Assembly: GCF_900100955.1 (NCBI RefSeq)
Contig: NZ_FNCC01000019.1
Coordinates: 1-64,000 of the forward strand
Reading direction: 5' to 3'
DNA length: 64,000 nt
DNA from: Lentzea fradiae
GTDB taxonomy: Bacteria; Actinomycetota; Actinomycetes; Mycobacteriales; Pseudonocardiaceae
The first letter of the stretch is position 1; every line of letters starts with the position of its first letter. A program made the position numbers and the translations under genes. Below are positions 8,469-17,617 of this stretch, one piece after another. The notes below the pieces were generated by a model, which made no database searches, was not told where the DNA came from, and was given only the letters and a program-made list of their open reading frames with translations.

Positions 8469-8502
8469 CGATCGAGCCCAAGTTCGACGTAGACTGGTGG
8501 AC

Positions 8503-9099
8503 ATGAGCGACTCGGACCGGCGGCCCGCGGGCTTGCGGGAGCGCAAGAAGGCGGCCACCCGCAAGGCGATCGCCGAGACGGCACTGCAGCTGTTCCTGGC
8601 GCACGGCTACGAGCAGGTGGGCATCCGGCAGATCGCCGAAGCCGCAGACGTCTCCGTGTCGACGCTGTTCAACTACTTCCCCGGCGGCAAGGAAGCGCTG
8701 GTCTTCGACGAGGAGACGGACAACGAGGCGGCGCTGATCGCCGCCGTGACCGACCGCCCGGCGGGCCGGACCATCACCGAGGCCCTGCGGACCTACCTGA
8801 CCGGCTTCGCCTCGAAGCCGTCCGGCCCCGGCTCCCGGTTCGCCGAGTTCCAGGCGTTCGTGCAGCGGACACCGGCCCTGCGGGAGTACGCCCGCACGAT
8901 GTGGCTACGCCACGAGGAGGCGCTGGCCCGTGCCATCGCCGCCGAGTCCGGCCGTCCCGCGGACGATCTGACGTGCGCTGCCCTCGCCCGCTTCGCCCTG
9001 GAGACGGTGGCCTTCGCCCGCTCCCGTCCTGACCCGGCCGCGGCCTTCGCCCACGCCTGGGAGCTGCTCGACCGGGGCTGGGCGGCGATCACCGCCTGA
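8503..9099 (+). CDS. TetR family transcriptional regulator
   Basis: 198 residues. Residues 10-70 form the TetR DNA-binding domain with the typical order RKKAATRKAIAETALQLF, then HGYEQVGIRQIAEAADVS (helix-turn-helix) and TLFNYFPGGKEAL. The remaining ~130 residues are helical ligand-binding and dimerisation sequence with a MftR-like C-terminal shape. It is transcribed divergently from the TetX-like monooxygenase, with a palindrome between them, so repression of the monooxygenase and itself is likely (inference). Start: ATG 8503; an upstream in-frame start would cross the operator. Confidence 0.9.
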   Translation: MSDSDRRPAGLRERKKAATRKAIAETALQLFLAHGYEQVGIRQIAEAADVSVSTLFNYFPGGKEALVFDEETDNEAALIAAVTDRPAGRTITEALRTYLTGFASKPSGPGSRFAEFQAFVQRTPALREYARTMWLRHEEALARAIAAESGRPADDLTCAALARFALETVAFARSRPDPAAAFAHAWELLDRGWAAITA

Positions 9100-9175
9100 G
9101 CCGGGAGCGCGGCTCGGGCGGACAGCACCGGTGAAACCGAAACCCCCGGCCACCGGCGCCGTCGCGGCGGGCAGG

Positions 9176-10747
9176 TCAGGTCCGCCGCGCGTTCAACTGG
9201 GCGCTGATCTCGGCGAGCCGCTGGTCGAGCGGCGCGTTCCGGGCGTTGTCGAGGCGTTGCAGGACTCGGACGAGTGAGGGGCACTCGGCCATGCGCCTGC
9301 GCGCGAGTTCCGTCGCGTCGATGACGTGGGGGAACGGCGCGAGCAACGGGTGGTCTGCCGTGAGTCGTTCGCCGCCTTCGCGTGGCAGGAACACCTGCGA
9401 CACGGGGTCCTCCATGCCGTCCAGCACCACGAGCGTGTCCTCGGTTCGCTGCCGGGACACGAGGAAGTCCAGCTCCCGCGCCAGTCCCGGGGTGAGCTCC
9501 GCCGCCCAGACGACGACCTGGTCGGCGACCGAGAGCAACGTCGAGACGGTGTCGAACCACGTCTCGTCCGGCAGGTAGAGCTTGACCGGGGCGGTGAACT
9601 GGCCCCAGTCCTGGCCCAGCTCCAGTTCGGCCGCGGTCGTGCTGGCCACCAGGACCAGCGGCACCGAGACGGCGAGCTCCCTCAACGCGGGCCCCGCGCC
9701 GCTCAGGTTGATCACCTGGACGTGGTCGGCCGGCTCGGTGTCGTCCAGCGGGAACTTGGTGGTCCCGGACCGTTCGGTGAGCTCGAAGTTGCGCAGCAGC
9801 ACCACGAACGGCTCACCGGAGCACAGCCAGCTCCGCACCGCGTCCGCGGACTTGCGGTGCTCGGCCTGGGCGCGGCGGACCAGCCCTCGCATCCGGTTGC
9901 GCGGCGCGCCCGCCAGCAGCCAGGACACGAACCCCCGCCCGGAGCGCCGCCGCCGGTCCCAGTGCCGTTGCCGTTCGAGGTAGTCGAGCTTCAGCTGCGG
10001 CTCGTCGAGGCGGAACCGGTCCAGCACCCCGGCGGCGTGCCGGGCGCGCAGGAGCCACACGTCGACGTCCTCGGACGAGCCCGGTGGGTCCGCCGCGAAC
10101 TCCTCGATGATCGCGGCGAACAGCCGGCGGGCCGCGGGCTCGCGGTCGGACTGGAGCAGCACGAGCGCCTCGTTGCCCATCCCGTGCGCCCACCACCCGC
10201 GCAGTTCGGGGTCCGTGGCGCCGCGGCACCGTCCGGCGAGCTCGCGCCACGGCGAGGCGAGCGTTTCGATCGCGGCGTGGTCCACCGCGGCGTCCCGGCT
10301 GCTCAGCTGCCCGAGGCTCGACAACGCACGGCACACCGCGCGCTCCACCCGCACGTCGTCCGGCGCGCGGACCGCGTCGGCCACGGCGCGCAACACCCGC
10401 ACCGCGTGTGCGCTGGTCTCCCGGTCGACAGCCCACGCGAGGCACGTGGCGGTCAGCGCCATGACAGTGCGCGCCACGACGTCACCGTCGGGTTCGCGCC
10501 CGATGTGCCAGGCCAGCCAGCTCAGCAGCAGAAACCCGTCGGCGGCGCATCCCCGTGCCGACAGTTCCACCGCCGCCTCGAACGTCAGGAACGCGAAGGT
10601 GTCCGGATCGCCGTACCCCGAGACGGTCGTGAAGTACCAGCTCCGGAACTGCTCGTCGCCTGCCCGTCCTGCCTCGTGCCGCATCGCGTCCCACCTCGCG
10701 ATCGCGGCCACCGCGACCTCCGCCACGGTGAACTCGTCCTCCCCCAT
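9176..10747 (-). CDS. Uncharacterised protein with a putative TIR-like C-terminal fold
   Basis: 523 residues if ATG 10747 is used; GGGGG 7 nt upstream supports it over an ATG 21 nt earlier. The first ~300 residues are helical and Ala/Arg-rich with many Trp, resembling a repeat-type scaffold. From about residue 312 there is a GEPFVVLLRNFEL strand, then VPLVLVAS, a WFDTVSTLLSVADQVVVWAAE stretch, LARELDFLVSR and DTLVVLDG. This order of strands resembles the (V/L)LRxF family, which has a TIR-like Rossmann fold in some bacterial conflict proteins. I do not recognise a named family, and the functional suggestion is weak. No signal peptide. Single gene between the TetR and phosphodiesterase-like genes. 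Confidence 0.5.
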   Translation of the reverse strand: MGEDEFTVAEVAVAAIARWDAMRHEAGRAGDEQFRSWYFTTVSGYGDPDTFAFLTFEAAVELSARGCAADGFLLLSWLAWHIGREPDGDVVARTVMALTATCLAWAVDRETSAHAVRVLRAVADAVRAPDDVRVERAVCRALSSLGQLSSRDAAVDHAAIETLASPWRELAGRCRGATDPELRGWWAHGMGNEALVLLQSDREPAARRLFAAIIEEFAADPPGSSEDVDVWLLRARHAAGVLDRFRLDEPQLKLDYLERQRHWDRRRRSGRGFVSWLLAGAPRNRMRGLVRRAQAEHRKSADAVRSWLCSGEPFVVLLRNFELTERSGTTKFPLDDTEPADHVQVINLSGAGPALRELAVSVPLVLVASTTAAELELGQDWGQFTAPVKLYLPDETWFDTVSTLLSVADQVVVWAAELTPGLARELDFLVSRQRTEDTLVVLDGMEDPVSQVFLPREGGERLTADHPLLAPFPHVIDATELARRRMAECPSLVRVLQRLDNARNAPLDQRLAEISAQLNARRT

Positions 10748-10818
10748 CACCACACCCCCGGTGGCCATCCTTTCTCAACGCCGTTGAAGAAGGAACCACC
10801 GCCGCGGCGACCGCGGGT

Positions 10819-11652
10819 TCAGCGCAGGAAGGCGGCCAGACCTTCCAGGTCGTCGGTGTTGATGTGGTCGACGTCGGCCGCGACGAGCTCTCGCCAGACC
10901 GCGTCCCGCTCGGGCCCCAGCACGTCCGGGGTGGCCCAGAACCGCACCCGCTGCCCGGCCCGGTGCGCGGTCCGCACGATCGACCGCAGCCCGGCCCGCT
11001 CGTCCGCGGGCATCGGGCCCGCGCCGGTCCACGAGAACAGCTTGGTCCAGTTGTCCGACACCAGCGGCGTCAGTCGCGCGTCCGAGCCCGGCCCCAGGTC
11101 GCTCGCGTCGGCGATCCGGCCGTCGTAGAAGGCGAACCTCGTGCGCTGCGCCTCCATCGTGGCGCGAGGCCGGTTTCCGGACACGACCGCGGTCACCGGG
11201 CCGTGCCACACCCGTCCGAACGCGTACCTGGTCCACAGGAACGCGTACCTCGGGCTGCGCAGAAGCTCGTCCAGCGCGGCGTAGGTCGCCTCGCCCTCGG
11301 TCTTGATGTCGATCAGGAGCTGGAAGTCCCGGAAGCCGGGACAGACGCCATGGTTGCGCAGAACCCGTTCCCGCAAGGGGTCCAGGTACAGCGACCGCAA
11401 CGTGCGCGACGGGTCGAGGTCCTCCGGGTCGTGCGCGACGAGCAGCTCGCCGCCGACGAGGTAGATGTCGGCCTCCACACTGGTGAAGCCCTGGGCCAGT
11501 GCGTCGAAGAGCGGGCGGGTGTGTTCGTAGTCGTTGTGCGCGTGGGCCCGGGCGAGCGGGCGGACGCGGTCGCGGTCCGGCGCGGCGGCGGCGGGTGCGG
11601 CACCGGCGACCAGGCCGAGAACGGTGAGCAGGAACAGCAGGGAGCGGCCCAC
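10819..11652 (-). CDS. Secreted GDPD/PLC-like phosphodiesterase family protein
   Basis: 277 residues with an N-terminal signal peptide (hydrophobic residues 4-23, AAPAAAA cleavage region). The mature part opens with AHAHNDYEHTRPLFDAL followed by FTSVEADIYL, and later LLIDIKTEG, the conserved His/Asp/Glu pattern of the TIM-barrel glycerophosphodiester phosphodiesterase / PI-PLC-like superfamily, closest to the AIM6-like subgroup. Such enzymes cleave phosphodiesters of lipids or wall polymers outside the cell; the substrate here is not known. GTG start with GGAGG 7 nt upstream. A palindrome lies 59 bp upstream of the start. Confidence 0.8.
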   Translation of the reverse strand: MGRSLLFLLTVLGLVAGAAPAAAAPDRDRVRPLARAHAHNDYEHTRPLFDALAQGFTSVEADIYLVGGELLVAHDPEDLDPSRTLRSLYLDPLRERVLRNHGVCPGFRDFQLLIDIKTEGEATYAALDELLRSPRYAFLWTRYAFGRVWHGPVTAVVSGNRPRATMEAQRTRFAFYDGRIADASDLGPGSDARLTPLVSDNWTKLFSWTGAGPMPADERAGLRSIVRTAHRAGQRVRFWATPDVLGPERDAVWRELVAADVDHINTDDLEGLAAFLR

Positions 11653-11710
11653 GGTTGTACCTCCGAAGTCAGGGCGCCGCCACGGTAGAGCACGGAGCGG
11701 AACACGGCGT

Positions 11711-11728
11711 GAACACCGCCGGGTGTTC
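11711..11728. terminator. Small perfect hairpin, terminator or operator
   Basis: GAACACC-GCCG-GGTGTTC, a perfect 7-bp inverted repeat with a 4-nt loop, with further symmetric bases outside (CGGAACAC/GTGTTCCG). It lies between the stop of the leftward epimerase gene (11808) and the start of the phosphodiesterase gene (11652). It could terminate the NRPS-side operon or act as an operator; the sequence does not decide. Confidence 0.4.
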
Positions 11729-11807
11729 CGGTGACGTGCTCAGGCCGTCGTCGCCGGTGGCTGTGCGGTTCCGGCGAGGACGGCCGCCTTCGGCGTGACC
11801 AGCCGCG

Positions 11808-12713
11808 TCACGTCTCCCCCGCCATCAGCCGAAGTCCTCGTCCCAGCGGGATCTCCGGCTCCCAGCCGAGCAGCTCCCGCGCCTTGGTGATGTCGGGCCT
11901 GCGACGCCGCGGGTCGTCGGTCATCGCACCGACGTGCGTGATCTCGGAGCCGCTGCCGGTCACCTCGATGACCCTCTTGGCCACCTCCAGCACCGTCACC
12001 TCCTCGGGGTTGCCGAGGTTGACCGGCCCCGCCTCCGCACTGTCCATCATGGACAGCACGCCGCGCACGAGGTCGTCGACGTAGCAGAGCGACCGCGTCT
12101 GCGAGCCGTCGCCGTGCACGGTCAGCGGCTCGTTCTTCCTGGCCTGCGCGAAGAACGTGGGCAACATGCGCCCGTCGCCGGACTTCATCCGCGGCCCGTA
12201 GGTGTTGAAGATCCTGACCACGCCGACGTCGAGCCCGTGCTGCTGCCGGTACGCGAACGCGAGCGCCTCACCGAAGCGCTTCGCCTCGTCGTAGACGCTG
12301 CGCGGCCCGATCGGATTGACGTTGCCCCAGTAGGTTTCGCGTTGTGGGTGCTCCAGCGGGTCGCCGTAGACCTCGCTGGTGGAGGCGATGACCACCCGCG
12401 CGCTGTGTCGTCTGGCTTCCTCCAGCACGTGATAGGTGCCGAACCCGCCCGTCTCCAGCGTGCGGATCGGCGACGCCAGATAGGCCGACGGCGACGCGGG
12501 ACACGCGAAGTGCAGCACCACTTCGCTGGGCGGCAACCGGAGCGGTTTGCTCACGTCGGCCTGCACGACCTCCACGTCCGGCGGCACGTTGGCGGGCTCA
12601 CCCGTGCTGAAGTCGTCGATGCAGACGACCTGCACGCCACGCGCCACGAGGGCCTCGCAGAGGTGCGAGCCGAGAAAGCCCCCACCTCCGGTCACCACCG
12701 CGCGTTTCACCAT
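11808..12713 (-). CDS. UDP-glucuronate decarboxylase-like NAD-dependent epimerase/dehydratase
   Basis: 301 residues, extended short-chain dehydrogenase fold. NAD motif GGGGFLGSH at 9-17, catalytic Thr/Ser in IASTSEVYGDP, and YxxxK as SVYDEAKR near residue 141. The NTYGPRMKSGDGRMLP block and GDGSQTRSLCYVDDLV are characteristic of UDP-xylose synthase (UXS), which makes UDP-xylose from UDP-glucuronate through a 4-keto intermediate; dTDP-glucose 4,6-dehydratase-like activity is the alternative. It is on the NRPS strand, 70 bp after the VOC gene. With two glycosyltransferases in the cluster, it could supply a pentose for glycosylation (inference), but it may equally be a flanking cell-wall gene. 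Confidence 0.75.
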   Translation of the reverse strand: MVKRAVVTGGGGFLGSHLCEALVARGVQVVCIDDFSTGEPANVPPDVEVVQADVSKPLRLPPSEVVLHFACPASPSAYLASPIRTLETGGFGTYHVLEEARRHSARVVIASTSEVYGDPLEHPQRETYWGNVNPIGPRSVYDEAKRFGEALAFAYRQQHGLDVGVVRIFNTYGPRMKSGDGRMLPTFFAQARKNEPLTVHGDGSQTRSLCYVDDLVRGVLSMMDSAEAGPVNLGNPEEVTVLEVAKRVIEVTGSGSEITHVGAMTDDPRRRRPDITKARELLGWEPEIPLGRGLRLMAGET

Positions 12714-12782
12714 CGAATGACCTCCTGATCAACGGCAAGCATGAGGAGAATCGAGATGGCGCAACGGATGCCGGGCTTCGGG

Positions 12783-13163
12783 TCAGCGCAGGACGCAGAA
12801 CTCGTTGCCCTCCGGGTCGGCCATCTGGACCCAGCCCTCGTACTCCCGCACGGCCACCGCGCCGAGGGACACGAGGCGGTCGACCTCGGCGGCCGGGTCG
12901 TCGGCGCTCAGGTCCAGGTGGACGCGGTTCTTGGCCACCTTGTCCTCGGGCACCAGCACGAAGAAGTAGCGGGGCTGCCCGGGACCTGCCTCCACGAGCA
13001 CCGTGGGGTCGTCCTCGGGATCGTCGATTCCCTTTTCCTTCAGGCGTTGCAGCTCCTCCTCGTCGTACGGCGCCACCTGGTAGCCGTCCAGGACGGCGGC
13101 CCAGAAACGGGCCAGCGACGCCGGGTGCCTGCAATCGAAGACGATGTCGTGAACACGGGACAC
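12783..13163 (-). CDS. VOC (glyoxalase/bleomycin-resistance) superfamily protein
   Basis: 126 residues. Two beta-alpha-beta-beta-beta units: the first with VHDIVFDCRHPASLARFW, the second with RVHLDLSADDPAAEVDRLVSLGA and ending WVQMADPEGNEFCVL, the classical VOC closing motif. Members may be metalloenzymes or drug-binding resistance proteins. It lies 23 bp after the NRPS stop on the same strand, so co-transcription is likely; a self-protection role is possible but unproved. Start ATG 13163. Confidence 0.8.
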   Translation of the reverse strand: MSRVHDIVFDCRHPASLARFWAAVLDGYQVAPYDEEELQRLKEKGIDDPEDDPTVLVEAGPGQPRYFFVLVPEDKVAKNRVHLDLSADDPAAEVDRLVSLGAVAVREYEGWVQMADPEGNEFCVLR

Positions 13164-13186
13164 GGCCGCACCTTAACTGAGAACCC

Positions 13187-16100
13187 TCATCCGGCAAGCA
13201 CTTCCCGCACCAGCACCGCCACGTAGGCTTCGGCGAGCCCGCGCACCGCCTCCGGCGGGTACACCTCGGTGGCGTATCTGATCTGAGCGTGCAGGCCGTC
13301 GCGGCGGCGCTCCACCGCGAGCGTCAGCTCGAAGTCGGCGTGGCCGGTGTCCACCTCGACGGGCTCGATCTCCACCCCCACCGCGGCGGGCAGCTCCGCC
13401 GCGGCCTCCAGCAGGTCGAAGGTCATCGCCGGCGCCTCGGCCGGGGGTGGTGCCTGCTGGTGCTCGCTCGCCTCCGCGATGGCGGCACGCACCGCCCGCA
13501 CCACCGCGCCGAACCCGGCCCCGCGCGGCACCTCGGGCCGGATCGGCGCGGTGGTGACGAAGTGGCCCACCGTCTCACCCGCCCCGGCCACCACGCGGTT
13601 GGCCAGCGGCACGCCGGCCACGACGTCGTCCTGTCCGGTCAGCTCGCGCAGCGCCGTCACGAACGCCGCCAGCAGCACGTGATGCGGTGTGGCGTTCTCC
13701 CTGCGCGCCACCGCCGCCACGCCCGCGTCCGTGCCCTCGGGCAGCTCCACGGGGTGCCGCGCGCCGGGTCCGGGCACGATTCCCGGCCGGTGTCCCGGCA
13801 GTCTCGGCGCGGACGCGCCCGCCAGCCTGGTCTCCCAGTACCGGGTGGAGCGGACGCACTCCTCGCCGGTGAGCCAGTCGCGTTGCCAGGCGGCGTAGTC
13901 CACGTAGCGCAGGGACGGCGGCGGGAGCTCGCCGTCCGCGATGTCGCCGAGCACCAGCAGGTCGCGGGCGAGGATGCCGCGGGATGCCCCGTCCCACAGC
14001 ACCGGGTGGAGGCTGACGACCAGCAGGTGGTCGAAGTCTCCCAGCCGCACCAGGGTGACCCGCGCCGGCGGTCCGGTGGCGAGGTCGAACCCGTGCCGCA
14101 CCTCCTCGGCCACGACGCGGAGTGCCTCGTCCACGCCGGCCGCGCCGACCACGGCGAACGCGGGCCGCACCGCCGGGTCGACCAGCTGGACCGGCTCGGG
14201 CCCGGAGGTGTCGAACACGGTGCGCAGGGCCTCGTGCCGGTCGGCCAGCCGGTCGACGGCCTCCCGGACCACGTCCGCGTCGAGCCAGCCCCTGATCCGG
14301 GCGGCCAGCGGCTTGGCGACCGCGCCCCGCTCCCACAGCCGCCGCTGCTGCCAGGTCAGCGGCGCCCTGGTGGCCCCCGCCGGTGCGGCCTCGGCCGTCG
14401 CGACGCCCAGCGCCTCCAGGTGGCGGGCCAGCTGCGCCACGGACGGGCCTTCGAACAGCACCCTCAGCGGGACCCGGACGTCGAAGCGCTCGGCGATCCT
14501 GGACTGGAGCCTGGCCAGCTCCAGCGAGTTGCCGCCGAGCTGGAAGAAGCTGTCGTGCGGCGACACCCGGTCCACGCCGAGGACCTCGGCGAACACCTGC
14601 TCGCCGAGCTCGCGTTCGAGGCCACCGCCCGCCGCGGCGGCGGGTTCGGCAACGGCCTCCAGCGCGCTCGCCGGATCGGGCAGGGCGGCCCTGTCCACCT
14701 TCCCGCTGGGGGTCAGCGGGAACCGCTCCAGCGGTACGACGACCTGCGGCAGCAGGTACGCGGGCAGCTTGCCGGCGAGCCACGAGCGCAGCTCCGCGGC
14801 GAAGTCGCCGGTGGTCCGGCCGGTGTGGACGTAGGCGACCAGCTGCTTCGCGCCGCCTGCCGGTTCGTGGACCACTGCCACGGCGTGCCGCACGTCGGGA
14901 TGGGCCTTCAGCGCCTCCTCGATCTCGCCCGGCTCGATCCGCAGCCCGCGGATCTTGACCTGCTGGTCGGCGCGGCCCAGGAACTCGAGCGTGCCGTCCG
15001 GCTGGTAGCGCGCCAGGTCGCCGGTGCGGTACAGCCGGCCGCCCCGGTCGCGCCCGAACGGGTCGGGCACGAACCGGTCCGCGGTCATCCCCGGTTTGCC
15101 GAGGTAGCCCCTGGCCAGGCCGGTGCCGCCGATGTGCAGCTCGCCGGGGACCCCCACGGGCACCGGAGCACCGTCCCGGTTCAGCAGGTACACTTGGTGG
15201 TTGGGCATGGGCCTGCCGATCGGCGGCATCCGGGTGTACGGGCGGTCCAGCTCCATCAGGGTCATCATCACGGTGGCCTCGGTGGGGCCGTAGCCGTTGA
15301 TGAGCCTGCGGTGCGGGCGCTGCCATCGAGTGGCCAGCTCTCCGCCGAACGCCTCGCAGCCGATGAACTGCACGCGCAGCGAGGGGACCCCGTCGGGCGG
15401 GAGCAGCTCCAGCACGGCGGGCGGGATGTCGAACGTGGTGACCTGCTCGCGGGCCATCAGCGCGGTGAGCGCGACGGGGTCGAGCAGGGTCTCCCGGTCC
15501 GGGATGACCAGCCGGGCCCCGGAGCACAGGGCGGCGAAGACCTCCAGCACCGAGACGTCGAAGCACATCGTCGCGAACTGGAGGACGGCGTCGCCCACTC
15601 CGATGCCGATGTCGTCCAGCGTCGAGATGATCATGTTCGCGGCGGCGCGGTGGGTGATCATCACGCCCTTGGGCCTGCCGGTGGAGCCGGAGGTGTGGAT
15701 GACGTAGGCCAGGCAGTCCGGCGTGGGGTCCGCGCCGGTGGCGGACCGGCCGCCGTGGGGCCGGTCCAGCAGGACGAGAGGGCCGTCGTACGCGCCGAGC
15801 AGGCCGGTGAGCGCGCTGGTGGTCACCACGACCGGCACCCTGGCGTCGGCGACGACGTCCGCGATCCGGCCGGGCGGGTAGGTGGGGTCGAGCGGTACGT
15901 ACCCGCCGCCCGCCTGGAGGATGCCCAGCACGCCGACGGGCAGCAGCGCCGAGCGGTCGACCAGCAGCCCCACCGGGGTGTCGGGTCCGACGCCCAGCTC
16001 GCGCAGCGCGCCGGCGAGCCGCGCGGCACGCCGGGCCAGCTCCCCGTAGGTGAGCTGGCCGTCCGGCGCGGAGACGGCGACGGCCGAGGGGTGTTCGGCC

Positions 16101-17617
16101 GTCCGGTCGGCGATGATCCGGTGCAGGCACCGCTCCGGGCGCTCCCGCGCGGTGTCGTTCCAGCCCAGGAGCACCTGGTCCAGCTCGGCCGCGCTCATCA
16201 GCGGCAGCTCGGACAGCCGCCGGTCGGGGCCGGCGACGACGCCCGCGAGCAGCGTGCGCAGGTGCCTGGTCATCCGGTCGCGCGTGTCCTGGCCGAACAG
16301 GTCGCTGTCGTACTGGACGCGGCCGGTCAGCTCGCCCTCGTACTCGCGCAGGTCGATGGTGATGTCGAACTTGGCCACGCCGTTGTCGACCTCGATGGGC
16401 TCCAGCCGGAACCCGCCGAACTCCAGCGCCCGCGGCGGGCTGTTCTGCACGGCGACCATGACCTGGAACAGGGGGTTGCGGGAGGTGTCGCGGACGGGCT
16501 GCAGCTCCTCGACCAGGCGCTCGAACGGCAGCTCCTGGTGGGTGTAGGCACCGAGCGTGGCGGAGCGGACCCGGCCGAGCAGCTCGCGGAAGGTCGGGTC
16601 GCCGCCCAGGTCGGTGCGCAGGACGAGGGTGTTGACGAAACAGCCGATGAGGTCTTCGGTGGCGGGCACGGTGCGGCCGGCGACCGGTGAGCCCACGAGG
16701 ATGTCCCGCTGTCCCGAGTAGTGGGCCAGCAGGACGTTCACCGCGGCGAGCACCGTCATGAACAGCGTGGCGCCCTCGGCGCGGGCGAGGTCCTTGAGCC
16801 CGGTGGTGACGTCCGCGGGGATCGTCAGCGGGCAGGTCGCGGCGATGAACCGCTGCGTGGTGGGGCGCGGATGGTCGGTGGGCAGCTCCAGCGCGGTGGG
16901 CGCGCCCTCCAGCCGGGTGCGCCAGTGGTCGAGCAGGTCCCGCAGCGCCTGGCCGGTGAGACGGCCGCGCTGCCACTCGGCGTAGTCGGCGTACTGGACG
17001 GGCAGAGGCGGCTCGACCGGTTCCCTGCCCTCGGACAGGGCGAGGTAGGCGGTGGCGATCTCGCGGATGAGCACGTCGTCGGACCAGCCGTCGGACACGA
17101 TGTGGTGGGTCAGGTGCAGCAGGACGTGCTCCCGCTCCCCCACCCGGAACAACCGGGTGCTGAACAGCGGACCGGTGGACAGGTCGAACGGCGTGCCCCT
17201 GGCCGCCACCGCGCGGCGCAGCGCCTCGGCCTCCGGGTCGGCCTCGCCGCGCAGGTCGACGAGCTCCACGTGGACCGGCGCGCCGGGGTCGACGACCTGC
17301 CTCGGCTGCCCGTCGACGGTGATGAACCGCGACCGGAGCACCTCGTGCCTGGCGACGACCAGGCGCAGCGCGTGCTCCAGCAGACCGACGTCCAGCGGGC
17401 CGGTGAGGCGGGCGGCGAGCGGGATGGTGTTGTAGGCGTTGCCGGGGCCCAGGAACTGGTCGAGCACCCACAACCGCTCCTGGGCGAACGACAGCACGGC
17501 AGGACCCGTCCCGGCGCGGCGGGGGATGGTGGGCGCGGGGACCGCGGCGGTGCGTCCGCGGCGCCACCGGCGCAGCAGTTCCGCACGCGCCGGGGAGAGC
17601 CCTTTGTCTCCGATCAC
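13187..17617 (-). CDS. NRPS, C-A-PCP-C* (terminal C domain degenerate)
   Basis: 1476 residues. Condensation domain ~40-460 with intact HHIVSDG (~171). Adenylation ~490-1000 with TSGSTGRPKG (~642), YGPTE, YRTGDLARY and PSGKVDR. Carrier domain with LGGNSLELA (Ser ~1028). Then a second C-like domain from ~1090 to the end. Its active-site motif reads HPVLWDG instead of HHxxxDG, so the catalytic second His is Pro and peptide-bond formation is unlikely. The hand-read ten-residue code aligned to GrsA is approximately D-V-L-D-F-G-G-V-M-K; I do not recognise the substrate, and a non-proteinogenic amino acid is possible. No thioesterase or epimerase domain. The GTG start overlaps the stop of the FAAL-NRPS by 3 nt, so it is coupled to it and probably acts directly downstream of it. 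Confidence 0.92.
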   Translation of the reverse strand: MIGDKGLSPARAELLRRWRRGRTAAVPAPTIPRRAGTGPAVLSFAQERLWVLDQFLGPGNAYNTIPLAARLTGPLDVGLLEHALRLVVARHEVLRSRFITVDGQPRQVVDPGAPVHVELVDLRGEADPEAEALRRAVAARGTPFDLSTGPLFSTRLFRVGEREHVLLHLTHHIVSDGWSDDVLIREIATAYLALSEGREPVEPPLPVQYADYAEWQRGRLTGQALRDLLDHWRTRLEGAPTALELPTDHPRPTTQRFIAATCPLTIPADVTTGLKDLARAEGATLFMTVLAAVNVLLAHYSGQRDILVGSPVAGRTVPATEDLIGCFVNTLVLRTDLGGDPTFRELLGRVRSATLGAYTHQELPFERLVEELQPVRDTSRNPLFQVMVAVQNSPPRALEFGGFRLEPIEVDNGVAKFDITIDLREYEGELTGRVQYDSDLFGQDTRDRMTRHLRTLLAGVVAGPDRRLSELPLMSAAELDQVLLGWNDTARERPERCLHRIIADRTAEHPSAVAVSAPDGQLTYGELARRAARLAGALRELGVGPDTPVGLLVDRSALLPVGVLGILQAGGGYVPLDPTYPPGRIADVVADARVPVVVTTSALTGLLGAYDGPLVLLDRPHGGRSATGADPTPDCLAYVIHTSGSTGRPKGVMITHRAAANMIISTLDDIGIGVGDAVLQFATMCFDVSVLEVFAALCSGARLVIPDRETLLDPVALTALMAREQVTTFDIPPAVLELLPPDGVPSLRVQFIGCEAFGGELATRWQRPHRRLINGYGPTEATVMMTLMELDRPYTRMPPIGRPMPNHQVYLLNRDGAPVPVGVPGELHIGGTGLARGYLGKPGMTADRFVPDPFGRDRGGRLYRTGDLARYQPDGTLEFLGRADQQVKIRGLRIEPGEIEEALKAHPDVRHAVAVVHEPAGGAKQLVAYVHTGRTTGDFAAELRSWLAGKLPAYLLPQVVVPLERFPLTPSGKVDRAALPDPASALEAVAEPAAAAGGGLERELGEQVFAEVLGVDRVSPHDSFFQLGGNSLELARLQSRIAERFDVRVPLRVLFEGPSVAQLARHLEALGVATAEAAPAGATRAPLTWQQRRLWERGAVAKPLAARIRGWLDADVVREAVDRLADRHEALRTVFDTSGPEPVQLVDPAVRPAFAVVGAAGVDEALRVVAEEVRHGFDLATGPPARVTLVRLGDFDHLLVVSLHPVLWDGASRGILARDLLVLGDIADGELPPPSLRYVDYAAWQRDWLTGEECVRSTRYWETRLAGASAPRLPGHRPGIVPGPGARHPVELPEGTDAGVAAVARRENATPHHVLLAAFVTALRELTGQDDVVAGVPLANRVVAGAGETVGHFVTTAPIRPEVPRGAGFGAVVRAVRAAIAEASEHQQAPPPAEAPAMTFDLLEAAAELPAAVGVEIEPVEVDTGHADFELTLAVERRRDGLHAQIRYATEVYPPEAVRGLAEAYVAVLVREVLAG

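Noticed and set aside
8393..8584. N-terminal extension of the FAD monooxygenase
   Set aside because: It would run through the TetR operator and into the tetR gene and adds no FAD-fold sequence; ATG 8392 has its own ribosome site.
9326..11128. A 600-codon plus-strand frame
   Set aside because: It spans two well-supported leftward genes and the gap between them and has no domain features.
13289..16690. A 1133-codon plus-strand open frame
   Set aside because: Antisense to the C-A-PCP-C* synthetase; translation has no motifs and is dominated by Gly, Arg, Gln and His.
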